From contig NZ_UNRC01000002.1 in NCBI RefSeq assembly GCF_900537065.1, positions 1 through 36,331 of the forward strand: DNA of 36,331 nucleotides, in the 5' to 3' direction. The notes under the pieces were generated by a model, which was not told the origin of the DNA, searched no databases, and saw only the letters and a list, made by a program, of their open reading frames with translations. This DNA comes from Sphingorhabdus sp. Alg239-R122. GTDB lineage: Bacteria; Pseudomonadota; Alphaproteobacteria; Sphingomonadales; Sphingomonadaceae. This document shows positions 23,733 to 32,242 of the stretch, piece by piece. The position numbers and the translations under genes are program-made. How positions within the stretch are numbered: position 1 is the stretch's first letter; each line of letters begins with the position of its first letter.

Positions 23733-24661
23733 CACCTTCTCTCTCGCAATTAAAAGAAGCCAAAACCGCGCTGGATGAACCGCTTTTTGCGGGCCTTTCC
23801 GATGATGCCGAAGTGTCGTTCGAATTTTTCCCGCCCAAGTCGGAAAAAATGGAACAGACGCTGTGGAACAGTGTCAAAACACTAGAGCCGCTGGACCCGC
23901 GCTTCGTGTCTGTCACCTATGGTGCGGGCGGTTCAACGCGTGAACGCACCCATGCGACCGTGGCACGTATCGTGAAAGAAACAAATATTCCGGCAGCTGC
24001 GCACCTGACCTGCGTTGAGGCGAGCAAGCAGGAAATCCGTGAAGTGGCCGAAGCCTATTGGGAAGCAGGCGTCCGGCATATCGTCGCCCTGCGCGGCGAT
24101 CCGCCCGAAGCAGGGCAGGATTTTCAGCCGCATCCAGACGGCTATGCGAGTGCGGCTGATCTAGTTGCGGGCCTGAAAGATATTGCCGATTTTGAAATTT
24201 CGGTGGCGGCTTATCCCGAAACCCACCCCGAAGCGGGCTGTCCGCAGGATGATCTTGATAACCTGAAGCGCAAGCTGGATGCCGGTGCAACGCGCGCCAT
24301 CACGCAGTTTTTCTTTAAGCCCGATGCCTATTTTCGCTTTCGTGATGAAGCGGCAACCTGCGGCATTGATGCGGAACTGGTGCCAGGAATTTTACCCGTT
24401 TCCAATGTGGCACAGACCCGCAAATTTGCGGGCATGTGCGGTGCGGCCATTCCGGCATGGATGGATGACCTGTTTGAAGGGCTGGATGACCATCCATCTG
24501 CGCGGCAGCTTATCGCTGCGACAATTTCTGCGGAAATGTGCCGCCGCCTTTACGCGGGCGGTGTCCGACAATTCCACTTTTATACGCTCAACCGGGCTGA
24601 GCTCAGCTACGCGATTTGCCACCTGCTTGGCCGCCGCCCTGCAAAGGAAGGTGCGGCATGA
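23729..24661 (+). CDS. metF: 5,10-methylenetetrahydrofolate reductase
   Basis: 310 aa, normal MetF length. It reduces methylene-THF to methyl-THF with FAD, supplying the methyl donor for MetH. Family motifs are VSFEFFPPKSEKMEQTLW (the FEFFPP strand with the catalytic Glu), FVSVTYGAGGSTRERT, AAHLTCVEASKQEI, HIVALRGDPP, DNLKRKLDAGATRAITQFFF and an HFYTLNRAELSYAIC end. ATGA overlaps on both sides couple it to the regulator upstream and to the first metH gene downstream. The N-terminal 25 residues before the core are a small extension. Confidence 0.96.
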   Translation: MTPSLSQLKEAKTALDEPLFAGLSDDAEVSFEFFPPKSEKMEQTLWNSVKTLEPLDPRFVSVTYGAGGSTRERTHATVARIVKETNIPAAAHLTCVEASKQEIREVAEAYWEAGVRHIVALRGDPPEAGQDFQPHPDGYASAADLVAGLKDIADFEISVAAYPETHPEAGCPQDDLDNLKRKLDAGATRAITQFFFKPDAYFRFRDEAATCGIDAELVPGILPVSNVAQTRKFAGMCGAAIPAWMDDLFEGLDDHPSARQLIAATISAEMCRRLYAGGVRQFHFYTLNRAELSYAICHLLGRRPAKEGAA

Positions 24662-25704
24662 GCGTACGTGAAGCAATACTGGCAAAAGCGCAAAAGCGCA
24701 TCATGCTGATTGACGGAGCCTATGGCACCGCGATTCAGAATTACAGGTTGCAAGAGGCCGATTACCGGGGTGATCTGGAGCTGACCGCGGACCAAAAGGG
24801 TAATAACGATATGCTCTCGCTGACGCGGCCGGATGTGGTGGAGGCGATTACGCTCGCATATCTAGAAGCGGGTAGCGACATTGTTGAAACCAATACGTTC
24901 AGCTCGACCAGCATCAGTCAGGCCGATTATAATGCAGAACATCTGGTACGGGAACTGAATCTCGCGTCGGTTGAAATTGCACGCCGCGCTTGTGACAGGG
25001 CTACAGCAATAGATGGTTGCCCGCGTTATGTGGCAGGCGCTATCGGCCCGACCAATAAAACGCTCTCTCTTTCTCCTGATGTAGAAGACCCCGGCTTCCG
25101 TGAGGTTGATTTTGACATGATGAAATCTGTCTACCGCGAACAGTGCGACGCGCTGGTGGAGGCGGGCGCGGACCTGATCCTGATCGAAACGATTTTCGAC
25201 ACACTTAATGCCAAAGCAGCGGCCATGGCAGCGCAGGAAGCCGCAGAATCAGCGGGCCGTGATGTCCCACTGATGATTTCCATGACCATCACCGATATGG
25301 CTGGACGCAATCTTTCGGGCCATACGGTGGAGGCTTTCTGGCATGCCATCCGCCATGTCAAACCGCTTACTATCGGGCTGAACTGTTCATTTGGTGCAGA
25401 CCTGCTGCGACCACATTTGAAAGCATTGTCGCCTATCGCTGATACGCTGGTCATGGCCTATCCCAATGCGGGCCTGCCCAATGACCTGGGCGAATATGAC
25501 GAAATGCCCGAAGATACGGCAGCGCAGGTTTCCGCATGGCTGGACGATGGCCTGGTGAATATTGTCGGCGGCTGTTGCGGCTCAACGCCTCAGCATATTG
25601 CTGCGCTGGCTAAATCGGCCGCCGGAAAGGCGCCGCGCACCATTCCGCAGGTGGAAACGCAGACACGGCTGGCCGGTCTTGAAGCTTTCACCTTGGCGGC
25701 CTGA
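24658..25704 (+). CDS. metH: Methionine synthase, homocysteine-binding module (split MetH, N-terminal part)
   Basis: 348 aa from the ATG at 24658, which overlaps the metF stop. It is a stand-alone zinc-dependent homocysteine S-methyltransferase domain: [55 protein letters not shown], and zinc ligands Cys near 243 (GLNCSFGAD) and the pair near 305 ([11 protein letters not shown]). It corresponds to roughly the first 350 residues of E. coli MetH. The remaining domains are on the next gene, 14 nt downstream and in a different frame. All catalytic residues of this module are present and the break falls in the linker between the homocysteine and folate barrels, so this is a split enzyme and not a frameshifted pseudogene. 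Confidence 0.93.
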   Translation: MSVREAILAKAQKRIMLIDGAYGTAIQNYRLQEADYRGDLELTADQKGNNDMLSLTRPDVVEAITLAYLEAGSDIVETNTFSSTSISQADYNAEHLVRELNLASVEIARRACDRATAIDGCPRYVAGAIGPTNKTLSLSPDVEDPGFREVDFDMMKSVYREQCDALVEAGADLILIETIFDTLNAKAAAMAAQEAAESAGRDVPLMISMTITDMAGRNLSGHTVEAFWHAIRHVKPLTIGLNCSFGADLLRPHLKALSPIADTLVMAYPNAGLPNDLGEYDEMPEDTAAQVSAWLDDGLVNIVGGCCGSTPQHIAALAKSAAGKAPRTIPQVETQTRLAGLEAFTLAA

Positions 25705-25718
25705 GAAAAAGATATAAA

Positions 25719-28322
25719 ATGACCATCAACAGCACAGCCCAATTCGTCAATATTGGCGAGCGCACTAATGTTACCGGCAGCGCGCGGTTCAAAAAGCTCA
25801 TCATGAATGATGATTATGAGGCCGCGATTGAAGTCGCACGCCAACAGGTCGAAAACGGTGCGCAGATTATCGACATAAATATGGACGAAGGCCTACTCGA
25901 TGCCGAAGCGGCGATGACGCGCTTCCTGAAACTGATCGCGGCGGAACCCGACATTGCCCGTGTGCCGGTGATGATCGATTCATCCAAATGGTCAGTGATT
26001 GAGGCAGGGCTGAAATGCGTGAGCGGCAAACCTGTCGTGAACTCGATTTCCATGAAGGAAGGCGAGGAAGAGTTCCTGAAACATGCGCGGCTGTGCATGG
26101 CTTATGGTGCAGCGGTTGTTGTCATGGCGTTTGATGAAACTGGACAGGCGGATACGAAACAACGCAAGATCGAAATTTGCGAGCGCGCTTATAAACTGCT
26201 CACCGGCATCGGCTTCCTGCCTGAAGATATTATTTTCGATCCCAATGTTTTTGCCGTGGCCACAGGCATTGACGAGCATAATAATTATGGTGTTGATTTT
26301 ATCGAAGCGGTGCGCGAGATAAAAAAACGCTGTCCGCATGTCCATTTTTCGGGTGGGCTGTCCAACCTCTCATTCAGTTTCCGTGGTAACGAGCCTGTGC
26401 GCCGTGCCATGCATTCGATATTCCTCTATCACGCCATACCCGCTGGGCTCGACATGGCGATCGTCAATGCGGGGCAGCTCGATATTTATGACGAGATTGA
26501 CCCGGCCCTGCGTGACGCATGTGAGGATGTTATTCTCAACCGGCATTCGGACGCGACCGAGAAGCTGATTGAGTTGGCCGAGAGTTTCAGAGGCAAGAGC
26601 AAGGCGGATGCAAAAGCGGCTGCAGAATGGCGCGGTTGGGATGTGGTGAAGCGGCTCGAACATGCGCTGGTCAAGGGCATTGATGCGCATATTGTCGCCG
26701 ATACCGAGGAAGCGCGCCAGCTCAAGGATCGTCCGATCGAAGTCATCGAAGGCCCGCTGATGGACGGTATGAATGTGGTGGGTGACCTGTTCGGGTCAGG
26801 CAAGATGTTCCTGCCACAGGTGGTCAAATCCGCGCGTGTCATGAAAAAGGCCGTTGCGCATCTGCTGCCCTTTATTGAGGAAGAAAAAGACGGGAACGCG
26901 AAAGGCAAGGGCCGGATCATCATGGCTACGGTCAAGGGCGATGTGCACGATATCGGCAAGAATATCGTTGGCGTGGTGCTACAGTGCAATGGCTATGAAG
27001 TTATCGACATGGGCGTGATGGTGCCGTGGCAGGACATATTGGCGCGGGCCCTGGATGAAGATGCAGATATTATCGGTCTGTCGGGGCTGATCACGCCATC
27101 ACTTGATGAAATGGTGACGGTGGCCGAGGAAATGCAGCGGTCCGAAATGGATATGCCACTGTTGATTGGTGGTGCGACAACGTCAAAGGTTCACACCGCA
27201 CTGCGGATTGCACCTGCCTATAAGGGTCCTGTAATCCATGTGCTTGACGCCAGCCGTGCCGTGGGTGTCGCCTCTACGCTGGTCAGCGATACGCTGAAGG
27301 ACGACTATGTCGCCAAAATTGCCGATGAATATGAACAAGTCCGCATCAAGCGTGCGAATAAAGGTCAGAGCAAGCTGATTTCGATTGAAGAAGCCCGCGC
27401 CAACGCATTTGAGGCTGATATGTCGCTGAAAGCGCCTAAGCCGAAACAGCCCGGGCTGCATGTCTATGACGACTGGGACCTGGCAGACCTGCGCGAATAT
27501 ATCGACTGGACGCCCTTCTTCCGCAGCTGGGAACTTGCGGGCAATTTTCCGGCGATTCTGGATGACGAAGTGGTCGGCGAAAGCGCAACCAGCCTCTATA
27601 ATGATGCGCAGGCCATACTTGATAAGATCATCGACGAAAAATGGCTCACCGCAAAAGGCGTGGCTGGGCTCTGGCCGTGTCGGCGGGATGGGGATGATGC
27701 GCTGATCGATACGGGTGGCGGCGAGATGCGCATGCCTTTCCTGCGACAGCAGATTGCCAAGCGGGAGGGCCGCGCCAATATGTGCCTGGCCGATTTTGTT
27801 GACGGGGCAGATGACTGGATCGGTGGCTTTGCCGTTACGGCAGGGCATGGCATCGAAGAACATCTGGAACGCTTCAAAGCCGACCATGATGATTATTCGG
27901 ATATCTTGCTGAAAGCGCTGGCCGACCGGCTGGCTGAGGCTTTTGCCGAACGGATGCACCAGCATGTCCGTGCCGAACTATGGGGCTATGCCGCCGGAGA
28001 ACAGCTTACCAATGAGGCGCTTATCAAGGAAAGATATCGCGGCATCCGTCCGGCACCTGGCTATCCGGCCTGTCCCGACCATAGCCAGAAACCTTTATTG
28101 TTCGATATGCTGGATGCGAGCGCCAATACCGGCATCACGCTCACCGAAAGCTTTGCAATGGTGCCCACGGCTGCCGTCAGCGGATTTTACTTCGGCCACC
28201 CGCAATCCGAATATTTCGGCGTAGCAAGGGTTGGCGAGGATCAGCTCACCGAATATGCGGATCGCCGCGGTGTTGACATGGGCACGGCGCGGCGCTGGCT
28301 GCGCCCGAATTTGGATGGGTGA
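25719..28322 (+). CDS. metH: Methionine synthase, folate-, cobalamin- and SAM-binding modules (split MetH, C-terminal part)
   Basis: 867 aa. The pterin-binding barrel begins at once ([20 protein letters not shown], about 1-280). The cobalamin cap follows (about 310-390, [20 protein letters not shown]), then the B12 domain with [11 protein letters not shown] at about 407 (His is the lower cobalt ligand, DxHxxG), [13 protein letters not shown] and [14 protein letters not shown]. The SAM-dependent reactivation domain (about 550-860) has [15 protein letters not shown] near 774. Together with the preceding gene product it reconstitutes a full cobalamin-dependent MetH that remakes methionine from homocysteine and methyl-THF. 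The ribosome site is weak (AAAAAG), consistent with coupling to the upstream ORF. Confidence 0.95.
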   Translation: MTINSTAQFVNIGERTNVTGSARFKKLIMNDDYEAAIEVARQQVENGAQIIDINMDEGLLDAEAAMTRFLKLIAAEPDIARVPVMIDSSKWSVIEAGLKCVSGKPVVNSISMKEGEEEFLKHARLCMAYGAAVVVMAFDETGQADTKQRKIEICERAYKLLTGIGFLPEDIIFDPNVFAVATGIDEHNNYGVDFIEAVREIKKRCPHVHFSGGLSNLSFSFRGNEPVRRAMHSIFLYHAIPAGLDMAIVNAGQLDIYDEIDPALRDACEDVILNRHSDATEKLIELAESFRGKSKADAKAAAEWRGWDVVKRLEHALVKGIDAHIVADTEEARQLKDRPIEVIEGPLMDGMNVVGDLFGSGKMFLPQVVKSARVMKKAVAHLLPFIEEEKDGNAKGKGRIIMATVKGDVHDIGKNIVGVVLQCNGYEVIDMGVMVPWQDILARALDEDADIIGLSGLITPSLDEMVTVAEEMQRSEMDMPLLIGGATTSKVHTALRIAPAYKGPVIHVLDASRAVGVASTLVSDTLKDDYVAKIADEYEQVRIKRANKGQSKLISIEEARANAFEADMSLKAPKPKQPGLHVYDDWDLADLREYIDWTPFFRSWELAGNFPAILDDEVVGESATSLYNDAQAILDKIIDEKWLTAKGVAGLWPCRRDGDDALIDTGGGEMRMPFLRQQIAKREGRANMCLADFVDGADDWIGGFAVTAGHGIEEHLERFKADHDDYSDILLKALADRLAEAFAERMHQHVRAELWGYAAGEQLTNEALIKERYRGIRPAPGYPACPDHSQKPLLFDMLDASANTGITLTESFAMVPTAAVSGFYFGHPQSEYFGVARVGEDQLTEYADRRGVDMGTARRWLRPNLDG

Positions 28323-28346
28323 GAGTGGCTTGGTTGGCTCACTCTT
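28322..28346 (+). terminator. Possible terminator after metH
   Basis: AGAGTG (28322-28327) and CACTCT (28340-28345) can pair, with a GC/GC inner pair, immediately after the metH stop. The tail (TGTTCG) is poor in T, so the call is weak. The rest of the 207-bp gap to 28529 holds TATAAT at 28396-28401 inside the dyad AGTATAATACT, without a matching -35, and a TCGCC/GGCGA hairpin at 28445-28458. Confidence 0.35.
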
Positions 28347-28529
28347 GTTCGCACAGCTGTTCCATCTCGCTCTCTTACCCTACCTCTCGATAAAGTATAA
28401 TACTATCAATAAATTAGATGGAAGAGTGGGATAGAACAGGCTTGTCGCCGTGAGGCGATCAAACAGACAGAACAAGCAGGATTCCAATTCCCGCTTCCCC
28501 CTCCGATGAAATTCCCATATGCTGTGAGT

Positions 28530-29090
28530 ATGGCCGAATTTTTCGATATGCTGGATGAGAAACACTGCGATTTTATTGCGCAGCAGCCAATGTTTTCTGT
28601 TGCAACCGCAGCCGAAGATGCGCGCATCAACCTTAGCCCCAAAGGTTATGATGCGTTTCGCGTGATTGCGCCGAACCGTGTGGCCTATCTTGATTTGGGC
28701 GGGTCAGGCAATGAAACCCATGCACATGCCATTGCCGATGGCCGGATCACTGTGATGTTCTGCAATTTTGCAAATCCCGCGCTGATATTGCGCATCTATG
28801 GCCGAGCCGTTCCCGTGCTCCCGGACGATGCGAAATGGGAGGAGCTGTCCGCGCATTTTGAACTCCTTCCAGGCACACGGCAGATTTTCGATATTGCCGT
28901 GGAAAGCATACAGACGAGCTGCGGCTATGGCGTTCCGCACATGAAGCTGAAAGGCGAGCGCAGCACATTGGTGAAATACCATGCAGGAACTGATGCGGAT
29001 GCCTGGACCCAAAAGATGAAAGGCCGAACGAAGAGCATTGACGGCTTGCCGGTTACGCCGCCTACACGTTATTTTGGACCGGACAGTTAA
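28530..29090 (+). CDS. Pyridoxamine 5'-phosphate oxidase-like (split-barrel flavin) protein
   Basis: 186 aa from the ATG at 28530 (MAEFFDMLDEKH); an in-frame ATG at 28506 is an alternative with no ribosome site. The split-barrel FMN-binding family shows in PMFSVATAAEDARINLSPKG, RVAYLDLGGSGNETHAH, ITVMFCNFANPALILRIYG and QTSCGYGVPHMKLKGER. Members often annotated as PNPOx family or FMN-binding have no proven substrate and are not the true pdxH, which has a different C-terminus. The TAATG junction (stop at 29088-29090, start at 29090) couples it to the DUF2007 gene. Confidence 0.85.
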   Translation: MAEFFDMLDEKHCDFIAQQPMFSVATAAEDARINLSPKGYDAFRVIAPNRVAYLDLGGSGNETHAHAIADGRITVMFCNFANPALILRIYGRAVPVLPDDAKWEELSAHFELLPGTRQIFDIAVESIQTSCGYGVPHMKLKGERSTLVKYHAGTDADAWTQKMKGRTKSIDGLPVTPPTRYFGPDS

Positions 29091-29308
29091 TGGCTCTTGT
29101 CGAACTCGCGCGTTATCCAAATAATATGGAGGCCCATATCGTGCAGGGCCGGCTTGAAGCGGCAGGGGTGCACGCCGTCTGCTTCGATGCGGGCATGAAT
29201 ATCGCCGAAAGTGTCGGCATCATGATTCCGGTACGCGTCATGGTGCTGAATGAAGATCTGGAAGAGGCGCGCGCCATACTCGCCGAAGAAGCGGAGCCGC
29301 TGCCATGA
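29090..29308 (+). CDS. DUF2007 small protein
   Basis: 72 aa. The pattern is ARYPNNMEAHIVQGRLEAAG, then HAVCFDAGMN, then IPVRVMVLNEDLEEARAIL, a compact alpha-beta fold of the DUF2007 family (sometimes described as a putative signal-transducing protein). No catalytic residues are evident. It shares overlaps at both ends (one base with the PNPOx-like gene, four with the patatin gene), so all three are made from one transcript. Confidence 0.88.
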   Translation: MALVELARYPNNMEAHIVQGRLEAAGVHAVCFDAGMNIAESVGIMIPVRVMVLNEDLEEARAILAEEAEPLP

Positions 29309-30120
29309 AGATTACGCTGGCATTAGGCGGCGGTGCGGGCCTCGGCTGGGCGCATATCGGCGTTATCAAGACGCTTGAGGCAGCCGGTATAGAAATCGCT
29401 GCCATGTCGGGAACATCCATCGGTGCGATTACGGCCAGCTGCGTGGCGGCGGGCAAGATGGATGAATTGGAGAAAATGGCGCTTTCCACCAACTTGCGCC
29501 AGATGATAAAATTCATTGACCCCACCATTAGCCGCGGTGCTTTTTTTGGCGGCAAAATTGTCGAGAATGAACTGACAAAGCATCTGGGCGATATGACATT
29601 TTCGGACCTTCCCATACCGGTCTCTGTCGTGGCGGCCGACCTTATTACCGGCGATACGGTGATACTGGATGAAGGCCCCCTTGTGTCAGCTGTTCGGGCG
29701 TCGATGTCGCTGCCCGGCATATTCAAGCCAGTCAAAATCGGTGATAAATTGCTGGTCGATGGCGGTGCGGCGATTCCGGTACCGGTAACGCCCGCCAAAA
29801 AACTTGCGCCCGGATTGCCATGTGTCGCGATCAGCCTCCAGAATGATTATCTCAATCGCGCCCGCGGAGTGGGGATCGAGAAAGCCGATGCACCTTTGCC
29901 GGGCAGTATCTCGGTCGTGAAGGCATCGGTAGGCCTATCGCTCGCCAACCTTGCGGCCTATTCCATCGCACTTGATCCGCCCGAAGTGCTGCTCAACCTG
30001 CCCGTGGGCCATATTGATATCCAGAATTTTACCCGCGCGGAGGAACTTATCGAGATCGGCAACCGGGAAACGGAAAGGGCTTTGCCTGAAATCCAGACGG
30101 CCATTGCTGCAGCGCAATAA
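29305..30120 (+). CDS. Patatin-like phospholipase (RssA-type)
   Basis: 271 aa with no signal peptide. It has the oxyanion motif GGGAGLGWAHIGV near the start, nucleophile elbow GTSIGA (GxSxG, about residue 37), and the catalytic Asp in VDGGAAIPVPV. This is a serine-aspartate dyad acyl hydrolase of the patatin/RssA family; the lipid substrate and any link to the RssB pathway are unknown. It overlaps the DUF2007 gene by ATGA. The weak dyad CCTGC/GCAGG just after the stop (30123-30143) may be a terminator. Confidence 0.9.
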   Translation: MKITLALGGGAGLGWAHIGVIKTLEAAGIEIAAMSGTSIGAITASCVAAGKMDELEKMALSTNLRQMIKFIDPTISRGAFFGGKIVENELTKHLGDMTFSDLPIPVSVVAADLITGDTVILDEGPLVSAVRASMSLPGIFKPVKIGDKLLVDGGAAIPVPVTPAKKLAPGLPCVAISLQNDYLNRARGVGIEKADAPLPGSISVVKASVGLSLANLAAYSIALDPPEVLLNLPVGHIDIQNFTRAEELIEIGNRETERALPEIQTAIAAAQ

Positions 30121-30154
30121 AACCTGCCTTGTTTTTATGCAGGCATATAATTTT

Positions 30155-30169
30155 GCCTAAAAAATAGGC
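30155..30169. promoter_or_regulatory. Dyad upstream of the sigma-54 promoter, possible activator site
   Basis: GCCTA, a 5-nt A spacer, and TAGGC form a perfect 5-bp inverted repeat centred about 75 bp upstream of the -24 element of the glnK promoter. That distance suits an enhancer-binding protein, but the sequence is not a good match to the usual NtrC site, so the assignment is tentative. Confidence 0.3.
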
Positions 30170-30235
30170 GATCCAGGAATCTTTTACTATAATTTTATTA
30201 CTTAAAATTGCCAATTTCCATGCTTTTCTATGGAT

Positions 30236-30251
30236 TGGCACGCCCTTTGCT
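30236..30251 (+). promoter_or_regulatory. Sigma-54 promoter of glnK-amtB
   Basis: TGGCACG (30236-30242), four bases, then TTGCT (30247-30251) is an exact match to the -24/-12 consensus TGGCACG-N4-TTGCW, with GG and GC separated by 10 nt. It lies 54 bp before the glnK start, giving a predicted transcription start near 30262. Nitrogen-limitation control by RpoN and NtrC is the expected regulation of glnK-amtB. Confidence 0.88.
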
Positions 30252-30304
30252 TTGCTTTGTTTGCCAGAAACGTAATCCGCCGTGCGGAACGCAAAGGGAG
30301 CAAG

Positions 30305-30643
30305 ATGAAATATATCATTGCCATAATTAAGCCATTCCGGCTCGATGATGTGCGCGATGCACTCACCGGCCTGGGTGTAGCCGGGATGACTATATCAGAG
30401 GTTAAGGGCTTTGGTCGGCAAAAGGGCCAGACAGAAACATATCGCGGCGCAGAATACGCCACCAACATGGTGCCGAAAGTGAAGATTGAAGTCGCAGCCA
30501 GTGACGAACTTGCACCACAAATAATCGAAACAGTGACATCCGCAGCGCATAGCGGTGCGATTGGTGACGGAAAAATCTTCGTGCTGGATCTGGGCGCGGC
30601 GACACGTATCCGCACGGGTGAAAGTGACGACACCGCGCTTTAG
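30305..30643 (+). CDS. glnK: Nitrogen regulatory protein P-II (GlnK)
   Basis: 112 aa from the ATG at 30305, preceded by AAAGGGAG; the longer frame to 30230 overlaps the promoter. P-II trimers bind 2-oxoglutarate and ATP/ADP and plug the ammonium channel. The T-loop QTETYRGAEY carries Tyr51, the uridylylation site, and the B-loop region TSAAHSGAIGDGKIFV and C-terminal TRIRTGE fit. It is named glnK rather than glnB because amtB follows 20 bp downstream behind a sigma-54 promoter. Confidence 0.95.
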   Translation: MKYIIAIIKPFRLDDVRDALTGLGVAGMTISEVKGFGRQKGQTETYRGAEYATNMVPKVKIEVAASDELAPQIIETVTSAAHSGAIGDGKIFVLDLGAATRIRTGESDDTAL

Positions 30644-30663
30644 GCGCTGGGCAGAAGAAGGAA

Positions 30664-32001
30664 ATGAATATGCGAAAGCAAATGGGAATTTTAGCCATGG
30701 TTGGGGCCGCCGCTTTTACCGCTACACCTGCATGGGCTCAGGAAGCTGCGGAAGCGACAGCGCCCGTTGTTGACAAGGGCGATACTGCCTGGATGATGGT
30801 GGCCACGGTGCTGGTAATGGCGATGATCGTGCCTGGGCTGGCGCTCTTTTATGGCGGTATGGTGCGCACCAAAAACATGCTGTCCGTACTCACACAGATA
30901 CTCGCCGTGGCGTCGCTGGCGATGGTGATCTGGATCCTTTATGGCTACAGCATCACATTTGGCGGTACGGGCAATGCTTTTTACGACGGCTTTGACAAGG
31001 CTTTCCTGAACGGTGTCGACAAGGATTCGCTGGCCGATACGTTCAGTGACGGTTTCAAGATACCCGAATATGTTTTCATCGCATTCCAGATGACCTTTGC
31101 GGCCATTACCGTGTCACTGGTCGTTGGCGGGCTTGTCGAGCGAATGAAGTTTTCCGCACTGATGGTGTTTGCTGCGGTCTGGCTCACCATAGTCTATTTC
31201 CCGATCGCGCATATGGTCTGGGATGGCGAAGGCTATATCCTGAGCCAATGGGAAGCGTTTGACTTTGCAGGCGGTACGGTGGTGCACATTAACGCAGGTG
31301 TGTCTGCGTTGGTCGGCGCGCTGATGATCGGCAAGCGCGTGGGGTATCAGAAAGATGTGATGGCCCCGCACTCACTCACCATGACCTTGATCGGCACAGG
31401 CCTGCTATGGGTGGGCTGGTTCGGCTTTAACGCCGGCTCCGCACTCGAAGCAAATGGTGACGCTGCGCTTGCTATGATCAACACATTCGCGGCAACCGCG
31501 GGCGGCGTGCTGTTCTGGATGCTGACTGAACGGGCTTTGGGGCACAAGGGTTCATTGCTTGGCGCATGTTCTGGCGCAATTGCGGGGCTGGTTGCGATCA
31601 CGCCTGCTGCGGGCAATTCGGGACCCGCAGGCGCGATCCTGCTGGGCGGCATCGCAGCTATTGTCTGCTGCTGGTTCGTGATGCGTCTGAAGCCGAAAAT
31701 GGGCTTTGACGACAGTCTGGATGCTTTTGGTATTCACGCTCTGGGCGGTATAATCGGTTCGGTCGGCGTCGCGGTTGTCAATCTGGGCGTATTGGGCGGC
31801 CAGGGGGATGAAAGCTATATGCTGGGTGACCAGTTTATCAGGCAGGTCGTATCCGTCATCATCGCCATTGTGTGGGCTGCGGTGGGTTCCGCTATCGCCT
31901 TTAGCATCGCCAAGCTGGTCACAGGACTGCGCGTTACCGAGGAAATCGAGCGTGAGGGACTGGATCTCGGCGAGCATGGTGAGCGCGCCTATAACTATTG
32001 A
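30664..32001 (+). CDS. amtB: Ammonium transporter AmtB
   Basis: 445 aa. An N-terminal signal peptide (cleavage likely after AWA, residue 25) precedes an extracytoplasmic segment and about 11 TM helices. Family landmarks are MVPGL-like MIVPGLALFYGGMVRTKN, GGTVVHINAGVSALVGAL with the first pore His, WFGFNAGSALEAN, and FGIHALGGIIGSVGVAVV with the second His. It moves ammonium across the inner membrane under low nitrogen and is blocked by de-uridylylated GlnK. It is co-transcribed with glnK and ends at a strong terminator. Confidence 0.96.
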   Translation: MNMRKQMGILAMVGAAAFTATPAWAQEAAEATAPVVDKGDTAWMMVATVLVMAMIVPGLALFYGGMVRTKNMLSVLTQILAVASLAMVIWILYGYSITFGGTGNAFYDGFDKAFLNGVDKDSLADTFSDGFKIPEYVFIAFQMTFAAITVSLVVGGLVERMKFSALMVFAAVWLTIVYFPIAHMVWDGEGYILSQWEAFDFAGGTVVHINAGVSALVGALMIGKRVGYQKDVMAPHSLTMTLIGTGLLWVGWFGFNAGSALEANGDAALAMINTFAATAGGVLFWMLTERALGHKGSLLGACSGAIAGLVAITPAAGNSGPAGAILLGGIAAIVCCWFVMRLKPKMGFDDSLDAFGIHALGGIIGSVGVAVVNLGVLGGQGDESYMLGDQFIRQVVSVIIAIVWAAVGSAIAFSIAKLVTGLRVTEEIEREGLDLGEHGERAYNY

Positions 32002-32069
32002 CAAGATTGGATGGCGGGCCATGAGCGCCCGCATTTCTCAACAGGTTCCTCCTGCGAACTGACACCTAA

Positions 32070-32106
32070 GGCCGGGGCGGTGACGCTCCGGCCATTTTTT
32101 GTTTTT
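32070..32106 (+). terminator. Rho-independent terminator of glnK-amtB
   Basis: GGCCGGGGC (32070-32078) pairs with GCTCCGGCC (32085-32093), including one G-U, around a 6-nt loop, followed by ATTTTTTGTTTTT. The remaining gap to the TonB receptor gene (32107-32242) is AT-rich with a small CGCC/GGCG dyad near 32197 and no recognised promoter. Confidence 0.92.
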
Positions 32107-32242
32107 CGTGCAAGATGAAGGCGTTGATAAATATGCAACACAATGAAAAAATGTAAAATAATGTAAGTAATTAACCTTGATTAACGCCCAAATGGCGCAC
32201 TAGCATCGGAGCACAGTTATGTAATATCGGGAGGAAATCGTT

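Noticed and set aside
25700-25725. Frameshift that would make metH a pseudogene
   Set aside because: Both parts have complete domains and motifs, separate start codons, and the break lies in an inter-domain linker.
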